A stretch of 40,991 bases of DNA from Methanolinea sp. (GCA_018263335.1 JADFCY010000015.1:1-40991), one strand, 5' to 3'. Positions 8,105-16,571 are shown, counted from the stretch's first letter. The notes: generated by a model from the letters alone, not told the origin. Made by a program: numbers and translations.

Positions 8105-9340
8105 TTGCATGACGTAACAATTCCCAGCGTGAATATCGGCGTAGTCGGGCACGTGGACCATGGGAAGACGACACTGGTGTATGGCCTTACCGAGTCCTGG
8201 ACAGACCGGCACAGCGAGGAGATCAAGCGGGGGATCTCCATCCGCCTGGGATATGCAGATGCCACATTCTACCGCTGCGAACGCTGCGAGGGAGCCGAGG
8301 CCTTCGGCACCAGGCCTGAATGCCCCGTGTGCGGCAGCAAGGCGGTGCCGTTCCGCTCTGTCTCCTTCGTGGATGCACCGGGCCACGAGACGCTCATGGC
8401 GACGATGCTCTCGGGATCTGCGCTGATGGACGGGGCGATGCTCGTCATCGCCGCCAACGAGACCTGCCCGCAGCCCCAGACGAAGGAGCACCTGATGGCG
8501 CTTGAACTCGTTGGAATAAAGAAGATCGTGATCGTCCAGAACAAGATCGACGTGGTGCCCCAGAAGGAAGCGCTGAAGCACTACGAGCAGATCAAGAACT
8601 TTGTGAAGGGGACCATCGCCGAGAACGCGCCAATCATCCCGGTCTCCGCGCAGAAGGCCATCAATATGGGTGCGCTCGTCCAGGCCCTCGACCAGACCAT
8701 CCCCATCCCTGACCGCGACCCGGATGCAGAACCCATGATGCTCCTGGCGCGGTCTTTTGACATCAACAAGCCGGGCTCCAGCTGGCGCGACCTCAAGGGA
8801 GGGGTGATCGGCGGCTCGCTGATCCGGGGAGTGCTCAAGGAGGCGGAGGATATCGAGATCAGGCCGGGGAGACAGGTCCAGGCCGAGAACAGGATACGCT
8901 GGGAGCCGATCGAGACCAAGATCACCACGATCAATGCCGGGTCAAAGAAAGTGGTCGAGGCAACACCGGGTGGACTTCTCGGGATCGGCACCAAGCTTGA
9001 CCCAAGCCTGACAAAGAGCGACGCACTTGCGGGCCAGGTCGCCGGGCACCCCGGAAAACTCCCCCCGGTATGGGAGAAGGCCCGGTTCCGGGTCACACTG
9101 ATGGAGCGGGTGGTGGGCGTGAGCAGCGAGATGCAGATTGAGCCGCTCAAGCACCACGAGCCCCTGATGCTCTCCGTGGGAACCGCAGTCACGGTCGGCG
9201 TCGTGGTCAACACCAAGAAGGACATCGTGGAGGTCACCCTGAAGCGGCCGGTATGTGCAGAGATCGGGGCCAGGATCGCCATCAGCCGCCAGCTGGGAGG
9301 GAGATGGCGTCTGATCGGGATGGGCGTGCTGACCGAGTGA
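8105..9340 (+). CDS. eif2g: Translation initiation factor aIF2 gamma subunit
   Basis: The 411-residue GTPase delivers initiator Met-tRNA to the small ribosomal subunit as part of the aIF2 heterotrimer. GTP-binding motifs are GHVDHGKTT near residue 15, DAPGHE and NKIDVV. The zinc knuckle CERC...CPVCG typical of archaeal and eukaryotic gamma subunits lies between G1 and G3, and domains II and III follow to the end. The start is TTG: an in-frame TGA lies two codons upstream, no in-frame ATG or GTG lies between it and the G1 motif at the right distance, and a GGGAGG motif precedes it. The TGA stop overlaps the GTG of the next gene. Confidence 0.95.
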   Translation: MHDVTIPSVNIGVVGHVDHGKTTLVYGLTESWTDRHSEEIKRGISIRLGYADATFYRCERCEGAEAFGTRPECPVCGSKAVPFRSVSFVDAPGHETLMATMLSGSALMDGAMLVIAANETCPQPQTKEHLMALELVGIKKIVIVQNKIDVVPQKEALKHYEQIKNFVKGTIAENAPIIPVSAQKAINMGALVQALDQTIPIPDRDPDAEPMMLLARSFDINKPGSSWRDLKGGVIGGSLIRGVLKEAEDIEIRPGRQVQAENRIRWEPIETKITTINAGSKKVVEATPGGLLGIGTKLDPSLTKSDALAGQVAGHPGKLPPVWEKARFRVTLMERVVGVSSEMQIEPLKHHEPLMLSVGTAVTVGVVVNTKKDIVEVTLKRPVCAEIGARIAISRQLGGRWRLIGMGVLTE

Positions 9341-9717
9341 AGGTCCTCTTCGATACCAATTCCCTGATGATCCCCTTCCAGTTCAGGGTTGACGTCTTCG
9401 AAGAGTTGAGAAACCTTATTGGGGCATATGAACCATTGATACTGACAGAAGTGCTCCAGGAGCTGGAAGGACTCTCCAGGGGCCGCGGAAGAGGGGGGAG
9501 CGCTGCCCGTTCTGCCCTTCTCCTCTCCCAAAGATGCGTGGAGAAGGAGAGCGGGTACCTGGACGGGACCGTCGACGAGAAGATCGCCCGGTTCGCAGGA
9601 GAGCACGGGTGCATGGTATTCACAAACGACCGGTGTCTTCGCGACATGCTCCTCGCACTCGGAATACCGGTGATCACCCTTATGCAGCAGAAAAAACTTG
9701 ATATACTGAGGAGATAG
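9337..9717 (+). CDS. PIN-domain endonuclease, Fcf1/VapC9-like
   Basis: The roughly 126-residue protein is a single PIN domain: KVLFDTNSLMIP at the N terminus (first catalytic Asp), a central Glu in TEVLQELEGLS, and a C-terminal VFTNDRCLRDMLL with the other acidic residues. In archaea this gene commonly follows aIF2-gamma and is related to the rRNA-processing nuclease Fcf1/Utp24, so a role in rRNA maturation is more likely than a toxin role; no antitoxin gene accompanies it. The start is the GTG at 9337 within a GTGA overlap with the aIF2-gamma stop. A longer in-frame start at 9253 would lie inside the conserved end of aIF2-gamma. Confidence 0.85.
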   Translation: MKVLFDTNSLMIPFQFRVDVFEELRNLIGAYEPLILTEVLQELEGLSRGRGRGGSAARSALLLSQRCVEKESGYLDGTVDEKIARFAGEHGCMVFTNDRCLRDMLLALGIPVITLMQQKKLDILRR

Positions 9718-9733
9718 CGGGAGAGAGCGGCGC

Positions 9734-10327
9734 ATGTATTACAAGATGCAACTGGCGGACAAGGTACGGGTACCTCCCCACAGGCTTGGGGAGGACCTCA
9801 CGAGAGTGATCCTGGACGTGCTGCAGGAGCACCTCGAGGGGAGCATTGACAAGGAGATAGGGATCTTCATCGCGATCACGAAAGTGCAGAAGATCGGAGA
9901 GGGGGAGATCGTCCCGGGCGACGGCGCGGTCTACTACGACGTGGACTTCGAGGCGGTGGTGCTCCGCCTCGCCCTCCAGGAGGTGCTCGAGGGGCTGGTG
10001 GTGGAGACCACCAGTTTCGGTGCGTTCGTGAGCCTCGGCCCCATCGATGCGATGCTCCACGTGAGCCAGATCTCAGACGAATACATCAACTACGACGAGA
10101 AGAATGCGCGGCTGATCTGCCAGGAGTCCAAGCGGTTCATCGGGGTCGGCGAACCGGTCCGCGTGCGGGTGGTCACCCTCTCCCTGAACGAGCGGGAGCC
10201 AAGGGACAGCAAAATCGGCCTGACCATGCGCCAGTCGGGCCTCGGAACCGCGCGCTGGCTCGAGGAAGACATGTTAAAGGAGAAGGAGAAAGAGAAGGAG
10301 AGGGGTGGCGAGCGTGGCGGCCGTTAG
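9734..10327 (+). CDS. rpo7: RNA polymerase subunit Rpo7 (RpoE')
   Basis: The 197-residue protein is the archaeal counterpart of eukaryotic Rpb7. It forms the polymerase stalk with Rpo4 and binds emerging RNA. The N-terminal RNP-like domain opens with MYYKMQLADKVRVPP. The S1 domain is marked by GLVVETTSFGAFVSLGPIDAMLH followed by VSQIS. The C-terminal tail from about residue 175 is a Lys/Glu/Arg-rich stretch (EKEKEKERGGERGG) that overlaps the start of spt4. The gene lies 16 bases after the PIN gene in the same operon. Confidence 0.95.
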   Translation: MYYKMQLADKVRVPPHRLGEDLTRVILDVLQEHLEGSIDKEIGIFIAITKVQKIGEGEIVPGDGAVYYDVDFEAVVLRLALQEVLEGLVVETTSFGAFVSLGPIDAMLHVSQISDEYINYDEKNARLICQESKRFIGVGEPVRVRVVTLSLNEREPRDSKIGLTMRQSGLGTARWLEEDMLKEKEKEKERGGERGGR

Positions 10328-10517
10328 GAAGAAACTGGTCCATGTCTGCAGGGAATGCCACAGGGTCGTGGAAGGCGAGGCCTGCGCCGTCTGCGGGAGC
10401 GCGAACCTTTCCACCGACTGGGCGGGATACCTTGTCATCATCGACCCCAAGCGCTCCGAGGTTGCCAGGAAGATGAACATCACCCTTCCCGGCAGGTACG
10501 CGCTGAAGGTCCGCTGA
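10305..10517 (+). CDS. spt4: Transcription elongation factor Spt4 (RpoE'')
   Basis: The protein of about 70 residues has a zinc-binding site of two CxxC pairs (CREC and CAVC) followed by the WAGYLVIIDPKRSEVARKM segment that contacts Spt5. With Spt5 it clamps RNA polymerase for processivity. Translation probably starts at GTG 10305, four bases after an AAGGAG motif and inside the end of rpo7; a GTG at 10314 is also possible. The TGA stop overlaps the ATG of the downstream gene by one base (TGATG). Confidence 0.9.
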   Translation: MASVAAVRKKLVHVCRECHRVVEGEACAVCGSANLSTDWAGYLVIIDPKRSEVARKMNITLPGRYALKVR

Positions 10518-11011
10518 TGCTCCGCCTTCCCGAGAGCCACCGCCACCTTTTCCGATCCCCTTTTGGCACACTCGTCCCGGATATTGCCGATCTCGCTGAG
10601 ACGCTTCACGGGAGACGCATCTACACGGTAGGCGACATCGTGACCGGGAACGTGCTCTCGATGGGCATCACCCCTGACGTGGCAGTGATTGACGGCCACA
10701 CGATGAGGTCGCCCTGCGGGCGGGCCCCTGAAGTATTTCCGACGGTCATTCATGCAAGGAACCCCCCGGGCACCATCACGGAAATGCTGGTCGAGGCATT
10801 GTCAAAGGCAGTCGCCAGTCCCCCCGCACTGGTATTCGTGGATGGCGAGGAGGACCTGGCAGTCATTCCCCTCGTCCTCGTTGCCCCGGAAGGGGGGTGG
10901 GTCCTGTATGGCCAGCCGTGCCAGGGTGTCGTCGCGAGGGAGATCGATGAAGAGGCGAGGAGAACCGCGAAATCGCTCCTTGGCTGTTTTATAGAAGAAC
11001 CCGGGGAATAA
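10517..11011 (+). CDS. GTP-dependent dephospho-CoA kinase (DUF359)
   Basis: The 164-residue protein matches archaeal DUF359 proteins, shown to phosphorylate dephospho-CoA with GTP as the last step of CoA synthesis. Motifs include FGTLVPDIADL, YTVGDIVTGNVL, DVAVIDGHTMR, ARNPPGTIT and VFVDGEEDLAVIPLVLVAP. The start is the ATG at 10517 that overlaps the spt4 stop. A longer in-frame upstream extension would lie inside spt4 and is not conserved sequence. It is the last gene before the S24e promoter. Confidence 0.88.
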   Translation: MLRLPESHRHLFRSPFGTLVPDIADLAETLHGRRIYTVGDIVTGNVLSMGITPDVAVIDGHTMRSPCGRAPEVFPTVIHARNPPGTITEMLVEALSKAVASPPALVFVDGEEDLAVIPLVLVAPEGGWVLYGQPCQGVVAREIDEEARRTAKSLLGCFIEEPGE

Positions 11012-11048
11012 TGGCAGATTTTCCCCGGCGGGACGGGCTCGAGATAGG

Positions 11049-11057
11049 ATATAAATA
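11049..11057 (+). promoter_or_regulatory. TATA box of the S24e-S27ae pair
   Basis: ATATAAATA lies about 30 bases before the S24e ATG. A GAGG motif at 11077-11080 lies six bases before the ATG. This gives the ribosomal protein pair its own promoter within the larger same-strand cluster. Confidence 0.6.
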
Positions 11058-11086
11058 ACTTCACTGCGTATAATAAGAGGATACCG

Positions 11087-11383
11087 ATGGAATTTGAGGT
11101 CACCAGGGATACAAGGAACGAACTTCTCGGGCGGCGGGAACTCGACTTCTCGCTCCGGTTCGACGGCCCGACTCCTTCCAGGAAGCAGATACTCGGAAAG
11201 ATCGCCGCACTGATGAACGTCCAGGAGAGCCGTGTGGTGGTGGACTCGCTGAAGACGAGCTTTGGCCTGACCGCCTGCACCGGCCGCGCAAGGGTCTATG
11301 ACAGCGAGGAGCGGCGCAACCAGATTGAGCGCGCCTATCTCATGAACAGGGGAATGCCCAAGCAAAAGGAAGAGGGTGCCTGA
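11087..11383 (+). CDS. rps24e: Ribosomal protein S24e
   Basis: The 98-residue small-subunit protein opens with [21 protein letters not shown] and has the conserved [15 protein letters not shown] and [10 protein letters not shown] segments of the family. It is of normal archaeal length. S27ae follows after two bases, as in many archaea. Confidence 0.95.
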   Translation: MEFEVTRDTRNELLGRRELDFSLRFDGPTPSRKQILGKIAALMNVQESRVVVDSLKTSFGLTACTGRARVYDSEERRNQIERAYLMNRGMPKQKEEGA

Positions 11384-11385
11384 GG

Positions 11386-11574
11386 ATGGCGGCAAAGAAG
11401 AAGGCGAAGGCCGCGTCGGTCAGGAGGGGCGCATATTACAAGGTGGAGGGGGGGAAGGTCTCGTTCTCCAGGAAGTACTGCCCCAGGTGCGGCCCCGGAG
11501 TGATCCTTGCCGACCACCCTGACCGGGCAGCATGCGGAAAGTGCGGGTATACCGAGTTCAAGAAGGCTGCATGA
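11386..11574 (+). CDS. rps27ae: Ribosomal protein S27ae
   Basis: The 62-residue small-subunit protein has a Lys/Ala-rich N terminus and a C4 zinc ribbon: CPRC then CGKCGY about 20 residues later. It is the archaeal form without the ubiquitin fusion seen in eukaryotes. It lies directly behind S24e. Confidence 0.95.
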   Translation: MAAKKKAKAASVRRGAYYKVEGGKVSFSRKYCPRCGPGVILADHPDRAACGKCGYTEFKKAA

Positions 11575-11627
11575 TAATGCCGCAGGCATTTTCATTCGGG
11601 TGATCCCCGAGTGCCCTGTTCCTCTCT

Positions 11628-11636
11628 TTATATACG
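11628..11636 (+). promoter_or_regulatory. TATA box of kae1-bud32
   Basis: TTTATATAC lies 28 bases before the ATG at 11665, so transcription would start within a few bases of the codon. There is no Shine-Dalgarno motif, which fits a leaderless mRNA. Confidence 0.65.
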
Positions 11637-11664
11637 GTGACACAGAAATCCCCGCCATCTTCAC

Positions 11665-13260
11665 ATGAACAGGAGAGAGACACCTGCCCCCGGGCAGGTC
11701 CTGGGGATAGAAGGCACGGCCTGGAACCTCAGTGCCGCTCTTTTTGAAGAAGATCTCGTTGCCCTGTACTCGAAACCGTACCAGCCACCCCAGGGGGGTA
11801 TCCACCCGCGGGAGGCTGCGCAGCACCACGCCTCCGAGATGAAGAACGTGATCGGCAGGGTGCTCACTGACCCCTCGAGGATATCGGGTGTTGCCTTCTC
11901 CATGGGTCCGGGCCTTGGCCCGTGCCTGCGCACGGTCGCGACTGCGGCGAGGGCGCTTGCGATCTCGCTCGACGTGCCGCTTGTAGGGGTGAACCATTGC
12001 GTTGCGCACGTGGAGATAGGCCGGTTTGCGACCGGGTGCCACGACCCCGTGGTGCTCTATGCGAGCGGCGCGAATACCCAGGTGATCGGCTACCTGAACG
12101 GCCGCTACAGGATCTTTGGAGAGACCCTTGACATCGGCCTTGGCAACGCGCTTGACAAGTTCGCCCGGAGCCGGGGCCTTCCGCATCCCGGTGGCCCGGC
12201 AATCGAGGCACTCGCCGTGCGCGGGTCGTACCTCGATCTCCCTTATACGGTCAAGGGAATGGACCTTGCATTCTCGGGCCTTGTGAGCGCGGCCAGGGAG
12301 CAGCAGGGTGCCCCGATCGAGGATGTCTGCTTCAGCCTCCAGGAGACGGCGTTTGCCATGTGCGTCGAGGTGACCGAGCGTGCACTCGCGCACTCAGGGA
12401 AAGACGAGGTGCTCCTTGTCGGGGGAGTGGGAGTGAACCGGCGGCTCCAGGAGATGCTCTCGATCATGTGCGCGGAGAGGGGTGCGACGCTCCACGTCCC
12501 CCCGCCGAAATACATGGGGGACAACGGCGCCATGATCGCATACACCGGGAGGATCATGCTCAGGGCCGGGTGCGCCATGGATCCGGGCGAGGCCCGCGTC
12601 AACCCGGGGTTTCGTTCCGACCAGGTGGATGTCACCTGGAGGGACGGATTGCGCGAAGGGGTGAAGCGACAGGGAGCGTCGGCGGACCCGGCCACCGCCC
12701 GCGGTGCGGAAGCGGTGGTCACCATTGACGGGGAACGCGTCGAGAAACGCCGGGTGCGCAAGCGGTACCGCCAGGACACCCTGGATCTCAGGCTCATCGG
12801 GGAGAGGACGAGGGCCGAGGCGCGGCTGATCTCCATGGCGCGGCGCGCCGGGGTTCCGACTCCCGTGATCAGTGACGTGACACCGGACACGCTCGTGATG
12901 GAGAATGTCAGGGGAGAGCTTCTAAAAGAGACGCTCTGTGACGACAACCTCCGCCTTGCAGGAGAGACAGTGGGCCGGCTCCATTCCGCAGGAATTGTGC
13001 ATGGGGACCTGACGACCAGCAACATGATCATGCGGGATGCACAGTGCGTGCTGATCGACTTTGGTCTCTCCATGGTATCCGGCGAGATCGAGGCACGAGG
13101 TGTCGATCTGCACGTCCTCTTCCAGACCCTCGAGAGCACCACGGATGCATACCCCGCGCTCAGGCGGGCATTCTGTGAAGGATACCGATCCGCGTTCAGC
13201 GGCGCAGACGAGGTGCTTGCGCGCGAGCACGAGATTGGACAGAGGGGACGATACCTGTGA
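11665..13260 (+). CDS. kae1-bud32: Fused Kae1-Bud32: tRNA t6A threonylcarbamoyltransferase and kinase
   Basis: The 531-residue protein joins two KEOPS subunits. Kae1 (about 1-325) has the ASKHA ATPase fold with LGIEGTAWNLS, HPREAAQHH, the metal-binding NHCVAHVEIGR and GGVGVNRRL. Bud32 (about 340-531) is a small RIO-like kinase with GTRAEARLISMARRAGVPTP-type ATP-binding segment, catalytic GIVHGDLTTSN and metal-binding LIDFGLS. Together with Pcc1 and Cgi121, which are not in this window, it makes N6-threonylcarbamoyladenosine at A37 of ANN-decoding tRNAs. This fusion is known in many Euryarchaeota. The TGA overlaps the GTG of the pyrophosphatase gene. Confidence 0.95.
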   Translation: MNRRETPAPGQVLGIEGTAWNLSAALFEEDLVALYSKPYQPPQGGIHPREAAQHHASEMKNVIGRVLTDPSRISGVAFSMGPGLGPCLRTVATAARALAISLDVPLVGVNHCVAHVEIGRFATGCHDPVVLYASGANTQVIGYLNGRYRIFGETLDIGLGNALDKFARSRGLPHPGGPAIEALAVRGSYLDLPYTVKGMDLAFSGLVSAAREQQGAPIEDVCFSLQETAFAMCVEVTERALAHSGKDEVLLVGGVGVNRRLQEMLSIMCAERGATLHVPPPKYMGDNGAMIAYTGRIMLRAGCAMDPGEARVNPGFRSDQVDVTWRDGLREGVKRQGASADPATARGAEAVVTIDGERVEKRRVRKRYRQDTLDLRLIGERTRAEARLISMARRAGVPTPVISDVTPDTLVMENVRGELLKETLCDDNLRLAGETVGRLHSAGIVHGDLTTSNMIMRDAQCVLIDFGLSMVSGEIEARGVDLHVLFQTLESTTDAYPALRRAFCEGYRSAFSGADEVLAREHEIGQRGRYL

Positions 13261-13811
13261 AGTTCGCTGTGGTCACCGGCAACCCGCACAAGGCGCAAGA
13301 GATCGCGCAGTTCTTTTCCGGAGTGGCCGAGGTTGAGTGCGTCCCGCTCGACTGCCCCGAAGTCAGGGACGACGACGTGGGGACGATCGCGGCAAAGAAG
13401 GCGGAATATGCCTATGGGATACTGCACCGGCCGCTCCTGACCGACGACACCGCCTTCTGCATCCCGGCGCTCGGAGGCTTTCCGGGTCCGTATGCCGCAT
13501 ATGTCCAGAGGACTATTGGGAACCCTGGTATTCTCCGCCTGATGGAAGGAGTGGCGGATAAACGCGCCTGGTTTGAGACCGCGGTCGCATTCGCAGACGG
13601 GCGGGGCATCTCGGTGTTCCGGGGCAGGATTGACGGCCTGGTGGTCCCTCCCAGGGGAAGAGAGGGGTTTGGATATGACCCCATCTTCGAATGGGAGGGA
13701 AGGACCCTTGCCGAACTCGGCCTCGGGGAGAAGAGCAGGGTCTCGCACAGGGCGCGTGCGCTCGCGGCGCTCCGGGACTGGCTCGAAGCGAGGATGCGGG
13801 AGGAGCCTTAA
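13257..13811 (+). CDS. XTP/dITP pyrophosphatase (RdgB/HAM1 family)
   Basis: The 184-residue enzyme hydrolyses non-canonical purine nucleotides (ITP, dITP, XTP) to monophosphates, cleaning the nucleotide pool. Signatures are [14 protein letters not shown] at the N terminus, [20 protein letters not shown] in the centre, [11 protein letters not shown], and the C-terminal [10 protein letters not shown]. Length is normal. It starts at GTG 13257 in a GTGA overlap with the kae1-bud32 stop, an arrangement that implies translational coupling. Confidence 0.95.
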   Translation: MKFAVVTGNPHKAQEIAQFFSGVAEVECVPLDCPEVRDDDVGTIAAKKAEYAYGILHRPLLTDDTAFCIPALGGFPGPYAAYVQRTIGNPGILRLMEGVADKRAWFETAVAFADGRGISVFRGRIDGLVVPPRGREGFGYDPIFEWEGRTLAELGLGEKSRVSHRARALAALRDWLEARMREEP

Positions 13812-13849
13812 CCCTTCCCGACACACAATCTTTTTATGCCTGCAGTGCC

Positions 13850-13860
13850 TTTATTTAAAG
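13850..13860 (+). promoter_or_regulatory. Candidate TATA box of the L40e gene
   Basis: TTTATTTAAAG lies about 22-32 bases before the L40e ATG. A second AT-rich element, TTTTTATG, is at 13831-13838. Either could serve; the nearer one gives a leaderless transcript. Confidence 0.4.
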
Positions 13861-13881
13861 ACTAAAAAGTGGTGTTCTGAA

Positions 13882-14028
13882 ATGGCACGATTTCCGGAAG
13901 CTGAAGCAAAACTGCTCAATGTGAAGATATGCATGCGTTGCAACGCAAGAAACGCCATGCGCGCGACGCGGTGCCGCAAGTGCGGATACCAGAATCTCCG
14001 GCCGAAGAACAAGGAAAGGAAGGCATAA
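13882..14028 (+). CDS. rpl40e: Ribosomal protein L40e
   Basis: The 48-residue large-subunit protein carries a C4 zinc finger (CMRC then CRKCGY) and a basic tail [10 protein letters not shown]. The start is the ATG at 13882, giving the family-typical opening [19 protein letters not shown]. Upstream in-frame sequence runs into the pyrophosphatase gene and is not part of it. It ends 14 bases from the convergent Bles03-like gene. Confidence 0.92.
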   Translation: MARFPEAEAKLLNVKICMRCNARNAMRATRCRKCGYQNLRPKNKERKA

Positions 14029-14042
14029 CCCGCCTGCCACAT

Positions 14043-14693
14043 TCAGGCCGAATAGAACGTCACTTTTTTCCCCTTCTCGCTGTATTCCCCCTTGTAGGTC
14101 TCGATATTCCGCTTGTACCCCAGGCGCTCCTCAAACCCGAGTTCGCGAAGCCGCTCGCGGACCCGCATCACGTCCGCCTCGTCCTGCCAGTCGGCGGTGT
14201 AGACGTAGATCACTTTCCTGTTGTCCCGGGAGTCCGGGTTCGGCCTGGCGGTGCTGACCTTTGCGGATATCCCAAGCTCGTTCCTGCAGGTCGCATCGCG
14301 GACCCTGGTCCAGGCGGAGTCGACCTCCTCGGGGGGGAGGAAGATGAGCCACTTGCCGGCGAGCTCGTCCTCGATCGCGTCGGGGTGCACGTCGGGGGCG
14401 TCCTGGACTATCCAGTGCATGGTGGTGGTCTTCCCTGGCATCACTCCCTCTCCCTGGCAGATGAGCTCGTAGACCTGGTCCGCGCCCCCGTATTTTTGGA
14501 GGAGCGCTTCCCCCAGTTCGGGGTAGTCCCAGCAGAAGCGCCCGAACAGGGCCAGGAAACGGTCACGGAAGTCGATCCGCTCCTCTACCAGGGAGAAGAG
14601 GAAGATCCCCTGGTCCTGCAGCTCCCTGTTCAGCAGGTGGAAGAGAAGGCCACAGGCGACATCCGGGAGAGTATCCGGATCGATCGTGCTCAT
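14043..14693 (-). CDS. DUF1917 / Bles03-like protein (putative phosphothreonine lyase domain)
   Basis: The 216-residue protein has the Bles03/DUF1917 core: GKWLIFLPPEEVDSAWTRVR, LGISAKVSTARP, VIYVYTADWQDEADVMRVRE and a C-terminal RLGYKRNIETYKGEY. Databases often name such archaeal proteins after a phosphothreonine lyase-like fold, but no reaction is established here and I do not claim one. The ATG at 14693 (MSTIDPDT) is preferred; an in-frame ATG at 14804 would extend into thi4. It lies 31 bases downstream of thi4 on the same strand and may be cotranscribed. Confidence 0.75.
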   Translation of the reverse strand: MSTIDPDTLPDVACGLLFHLLNRELQDQGIFLFSLVEERIDFRDRFLALFGRFCWDYPELGEALLQKYGGADQVYELICQGEGVMPGKTTTMHWIVQDAPDVHPDAIEDELAGKWLIFLPPEEVDSAWTRVRDATCRNELGISAKVSTARPNPDSRDNRKVIYVYTADWQDEADVMRVRERLRELGFEERLGYKRNIETYKGEYSEKGKKVTFYSA

Positions 14694-14724
14694 ACAGTAG
14701 GGTTGCCTGAAACGGGAAAAAAGG

Positions 14725-15504
14725 TTATGCTGGGTTTTTCTCCTGGCGGAGAGCAGAGGCGGCAATCGCCGCGGCCCGCTCGCCCGAGAGGAGCATCCCG
14801 CCAAAGACCGGGCCCATACGGTGCTCCCCGGCGACCGCGTTTGCGGCCATCCCGCAGATCACGAGGCCCGGGAATATCTCCCTCGTGTGGGAGAGGATCT
14901 CGGATTCCGCACGGTCGGCCCACATGAACCCCTCCCCCCTGACCTTCACGTCTCCTCCTTTCCTCTCGACGAGCCGGGCGAGGACCGCGTCGTGGCCGGT
15001 GGCGTCGACTGCGATCCTGCACCCCACGGTGAGCGGGTCCACGTGGAGGCCCGCCATCTCCACGGGGGTCCAGTTCACGACCAGGCCGGAGAGACGGCGG
15101 TCTCCCCTGATCATCACGTCCTCGACCGAGAAGAGGTTGAAGAACTCGACGCCCGCATCGCACGCGGAGGCGGTCAGCTTCGAGACCGCTTCCACCGAGC
15201 CGGCCACGTAATACCCCTTCCCGTAGGGAGTATAGGTGATGCCAAACCGGTCAAGGAGCCGCCTTGCCTGTTCCTGGACCACGATGCGGGGAAACATCAT
15301 CCCCCCTCCCCACATCCCGCCACCGATGGAGAGCTTCTTTTCAACCAGGCCTACCCGGAACCCCTCTTCCCCGAGGAGGGCGGCAGCGGTAAGGCCTGAA
15401 GGGCCTCCTCCCACAACCGCCACGTCCATCTCCATGAATTCCATGAGTCTCTCCATCTGGGTGGAGAGAATTGCCCTGCTTATCGTGATCTCGTCAAGCT
15501 CCAT
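14725..15504 (-). CDS. thi4: Thiazole synthase Thi4 (archaeal, His-type)
   Basis: The 259-residue protein has an N-terminal FAD/NAD-binding fold (VAVVGGGPSGLTAA, 28-41), then LVEKKLSIGGGMWGGGMMFP and a C-terminal MGPVFGGMLLSGERAA. It makes the thiazole precursor of thiamine from NAD and glycine. The yeast suicide enzyme donates sulfur from a Cys; here the equivalent position in AGLHVDPLT is His154. Known methanogen Thi4 proteins with His use free sulfide catalytically, so this should be a catalytic sulfide-using enzyme. A TATA-like element lies about 36 bases upstream on the minus strand. Confidence 0.92.
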   Translation of the reverse strand: MELDEITISRAILSTQMERLMEFMEMDVAVVGGGPSGLTAAALLGEEGFRVGLVEKKLSIGGGMWGGGMMFPRIVVQEQARRLLDRFGITYTPYGKGYYVAGSVEAVSKLTASACDAGVEFFNLFSVEDVMIRGDRRLSGLVVNWTPVEMAGLHVDPLTVGCRIAVDATGHDAVLARLVERKGGDVKVRGEGFMWADRAESEILSHTREIFPGLVICGMAANAVAGEHRMGPVFGGMLLSGERAAAIAASALRQEKNPA

Positions 15505-15539
15505 GGTATCGCATCACATACGTTGTACCTTTGCACCCG

Positions 15540-15548
15540 TAAATATAC
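15540..15548 (-). promoter_or_regulatory. TATA box of thi4
   Basis: On the minus strand the sequence reads GTATATTTA, about 36 bases before the thi4 ATG. It is the only AT-rich block in this part of the spacer. I see no thiamine riboswitch consensus next to it. Confidence 0.5.
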
Positions 15549-15692
15549 GCCATACGGGTCCGGCGCGCCGCCCCGCATCGGAGAGCACCCGCGTGCGATG
15601 GCGAAATATCCTTGCGTATTCTCTCCATTTTCGGGTTTTTCTCCTGCCCGGGAGAGAATGTTTATGTCGTCGGTTACAGAAAAGTAATCATT

Positions 15693-16571
15693 ATGAAAGT
15701 ATGGAAGCGCGACTTCGGACTCACGCTGCGGATCTGGTTGACCCTGTTCCTGCTGTTTTTAGTGTACCTGGTCTTCCTGGCCGTCCTCTCGTGGCTGGGC
15801 GTGGGACTTCCGTTCCTTGTGCTCCTGGTATTCGGGATGGCGTTCATCCAGTACTTCTTCTCGGACAAGCTTGTGCTCTGGAGTACGAGGGCACGCGTGA
15901 TCGATCCAGAAGAATATCCCGAACTGCACCGGATGGTGGAGAAGCTCGCAACCGACGCGGGTATCCCCAAGCCGAGGGTTGCCATCATGCAGACCCCTGT
16001 TCCAAATGCGTTTGCGACCGGCCGAAGCCCAAAGCACGCCGTGGTGGCGGTGACCGACTCCATCATGAGGCTGCTCTCGCCCCGCGAACTCGAGGCGGTC
16101 CTCGCGCATGAACTTGCGCACGTGAAGAACCGGGATGTCCTGACCCTGACCATCGCCAGCTTCGTGGCAATGCTTGCGGCGCTGATCATGAACAACTTCC
16201 TCTTCGCAAGCCTCTTCTCGAGGAGGGACGACAACCCCTGGATCATCGCAGGGATCGTCGCAATCATCGTGTACTTCGTGGCACAGCTCCTGATCATGGC
16301 ACTCTCCCGGTACAGGGAGTTCGCGGCGGACCGGGGAAGCGCCTACCTCACGGGCAGACCCGCCGACCTCATCAGTGCACTCGAGAAGATCAGCGGGAGG
16401 ATGGACCGCGTGCCTGCCGAGCAGAAACGGGTGGTCGAGAGCGCCAATGCCTTCTTCATCATCCCGGCGCTCTCCGGCAGCACCCTGATGGAGCTCTTCT
16501 CCACGCACCCTCCCCTCGAGAAGCGGATCGCCGCACTCGAGAAGGTGGAGATGGAGATGAGGGGATACTAA
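15693..16571 (+). CDS. htpX: Membrane zinc metalloprotease HtpX
   Basis: The 292-residue M48 peptidase degrades damaged or misfolded membrane proteins. Two hydrophobic helices lie near residues 10-50, the zinc motif HELAH is in LAHELAHVKNRDVL, and two further membrane segments follow at about 150-210. The third zinc ligand is the Glu of SRYREFAADRGSAYL. The ATG at 15693 gives the family-typical basic opening MKVWKRDFGL; an upstream in-frame ATG at 15612 adds sequence without family likeness. A TTTATG element 30 bases upstream may be the TATA box. Confidence 0.92.
   Translation: MKVWKRDFGLTLRIWLTLFLLFLVYLVFLAVLSWLGVGLPFLVLLVFGMAFIQYFFSDKLVLWSTRARVIDPEEYPELHRMVEKLATDAGIPKPRVAIMQTPVPNAFATGRSPKHAVVAVTDSIMRLLSPRELEAVLAHELAHVKNRDVLTLTIASFVAMLAALIMNNFLFASLFSRRDDNPWIIAGIVAIIVYFVAQLLIMALSRYREFAADRGSAYLTGRPADLISALEKISGRMDRVPAEQKRVVESANAFFIIPALSGSTLMELFSTHPPLEKRIAALEKVEMEMRGY

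Noticed and set aside
9337-9717. Toxin (VapC) reading of the PIN-domain gene
   Set aside because: No antitoxin gene is adjacent, and the position between aIF2-gamma and rpo7 is the conserved place of the Fcf1-like PIN gene in archaea.
8581-9735. Minus-strand frame of 384 codons opposite aIF2-gamma and the PIN gene
   Set aside because: Shadow of two recognised genes; composition and lack of motifs show it is not coding.
12243-13826. Long minus-strand open frame (527 codons) opposite kae1-bud32
   Set aside because: It mirrors a well-supported fused gene in GC-rich DNA, where antisense frames lack stops; its translation is Arg/Ser-rich with no domain.
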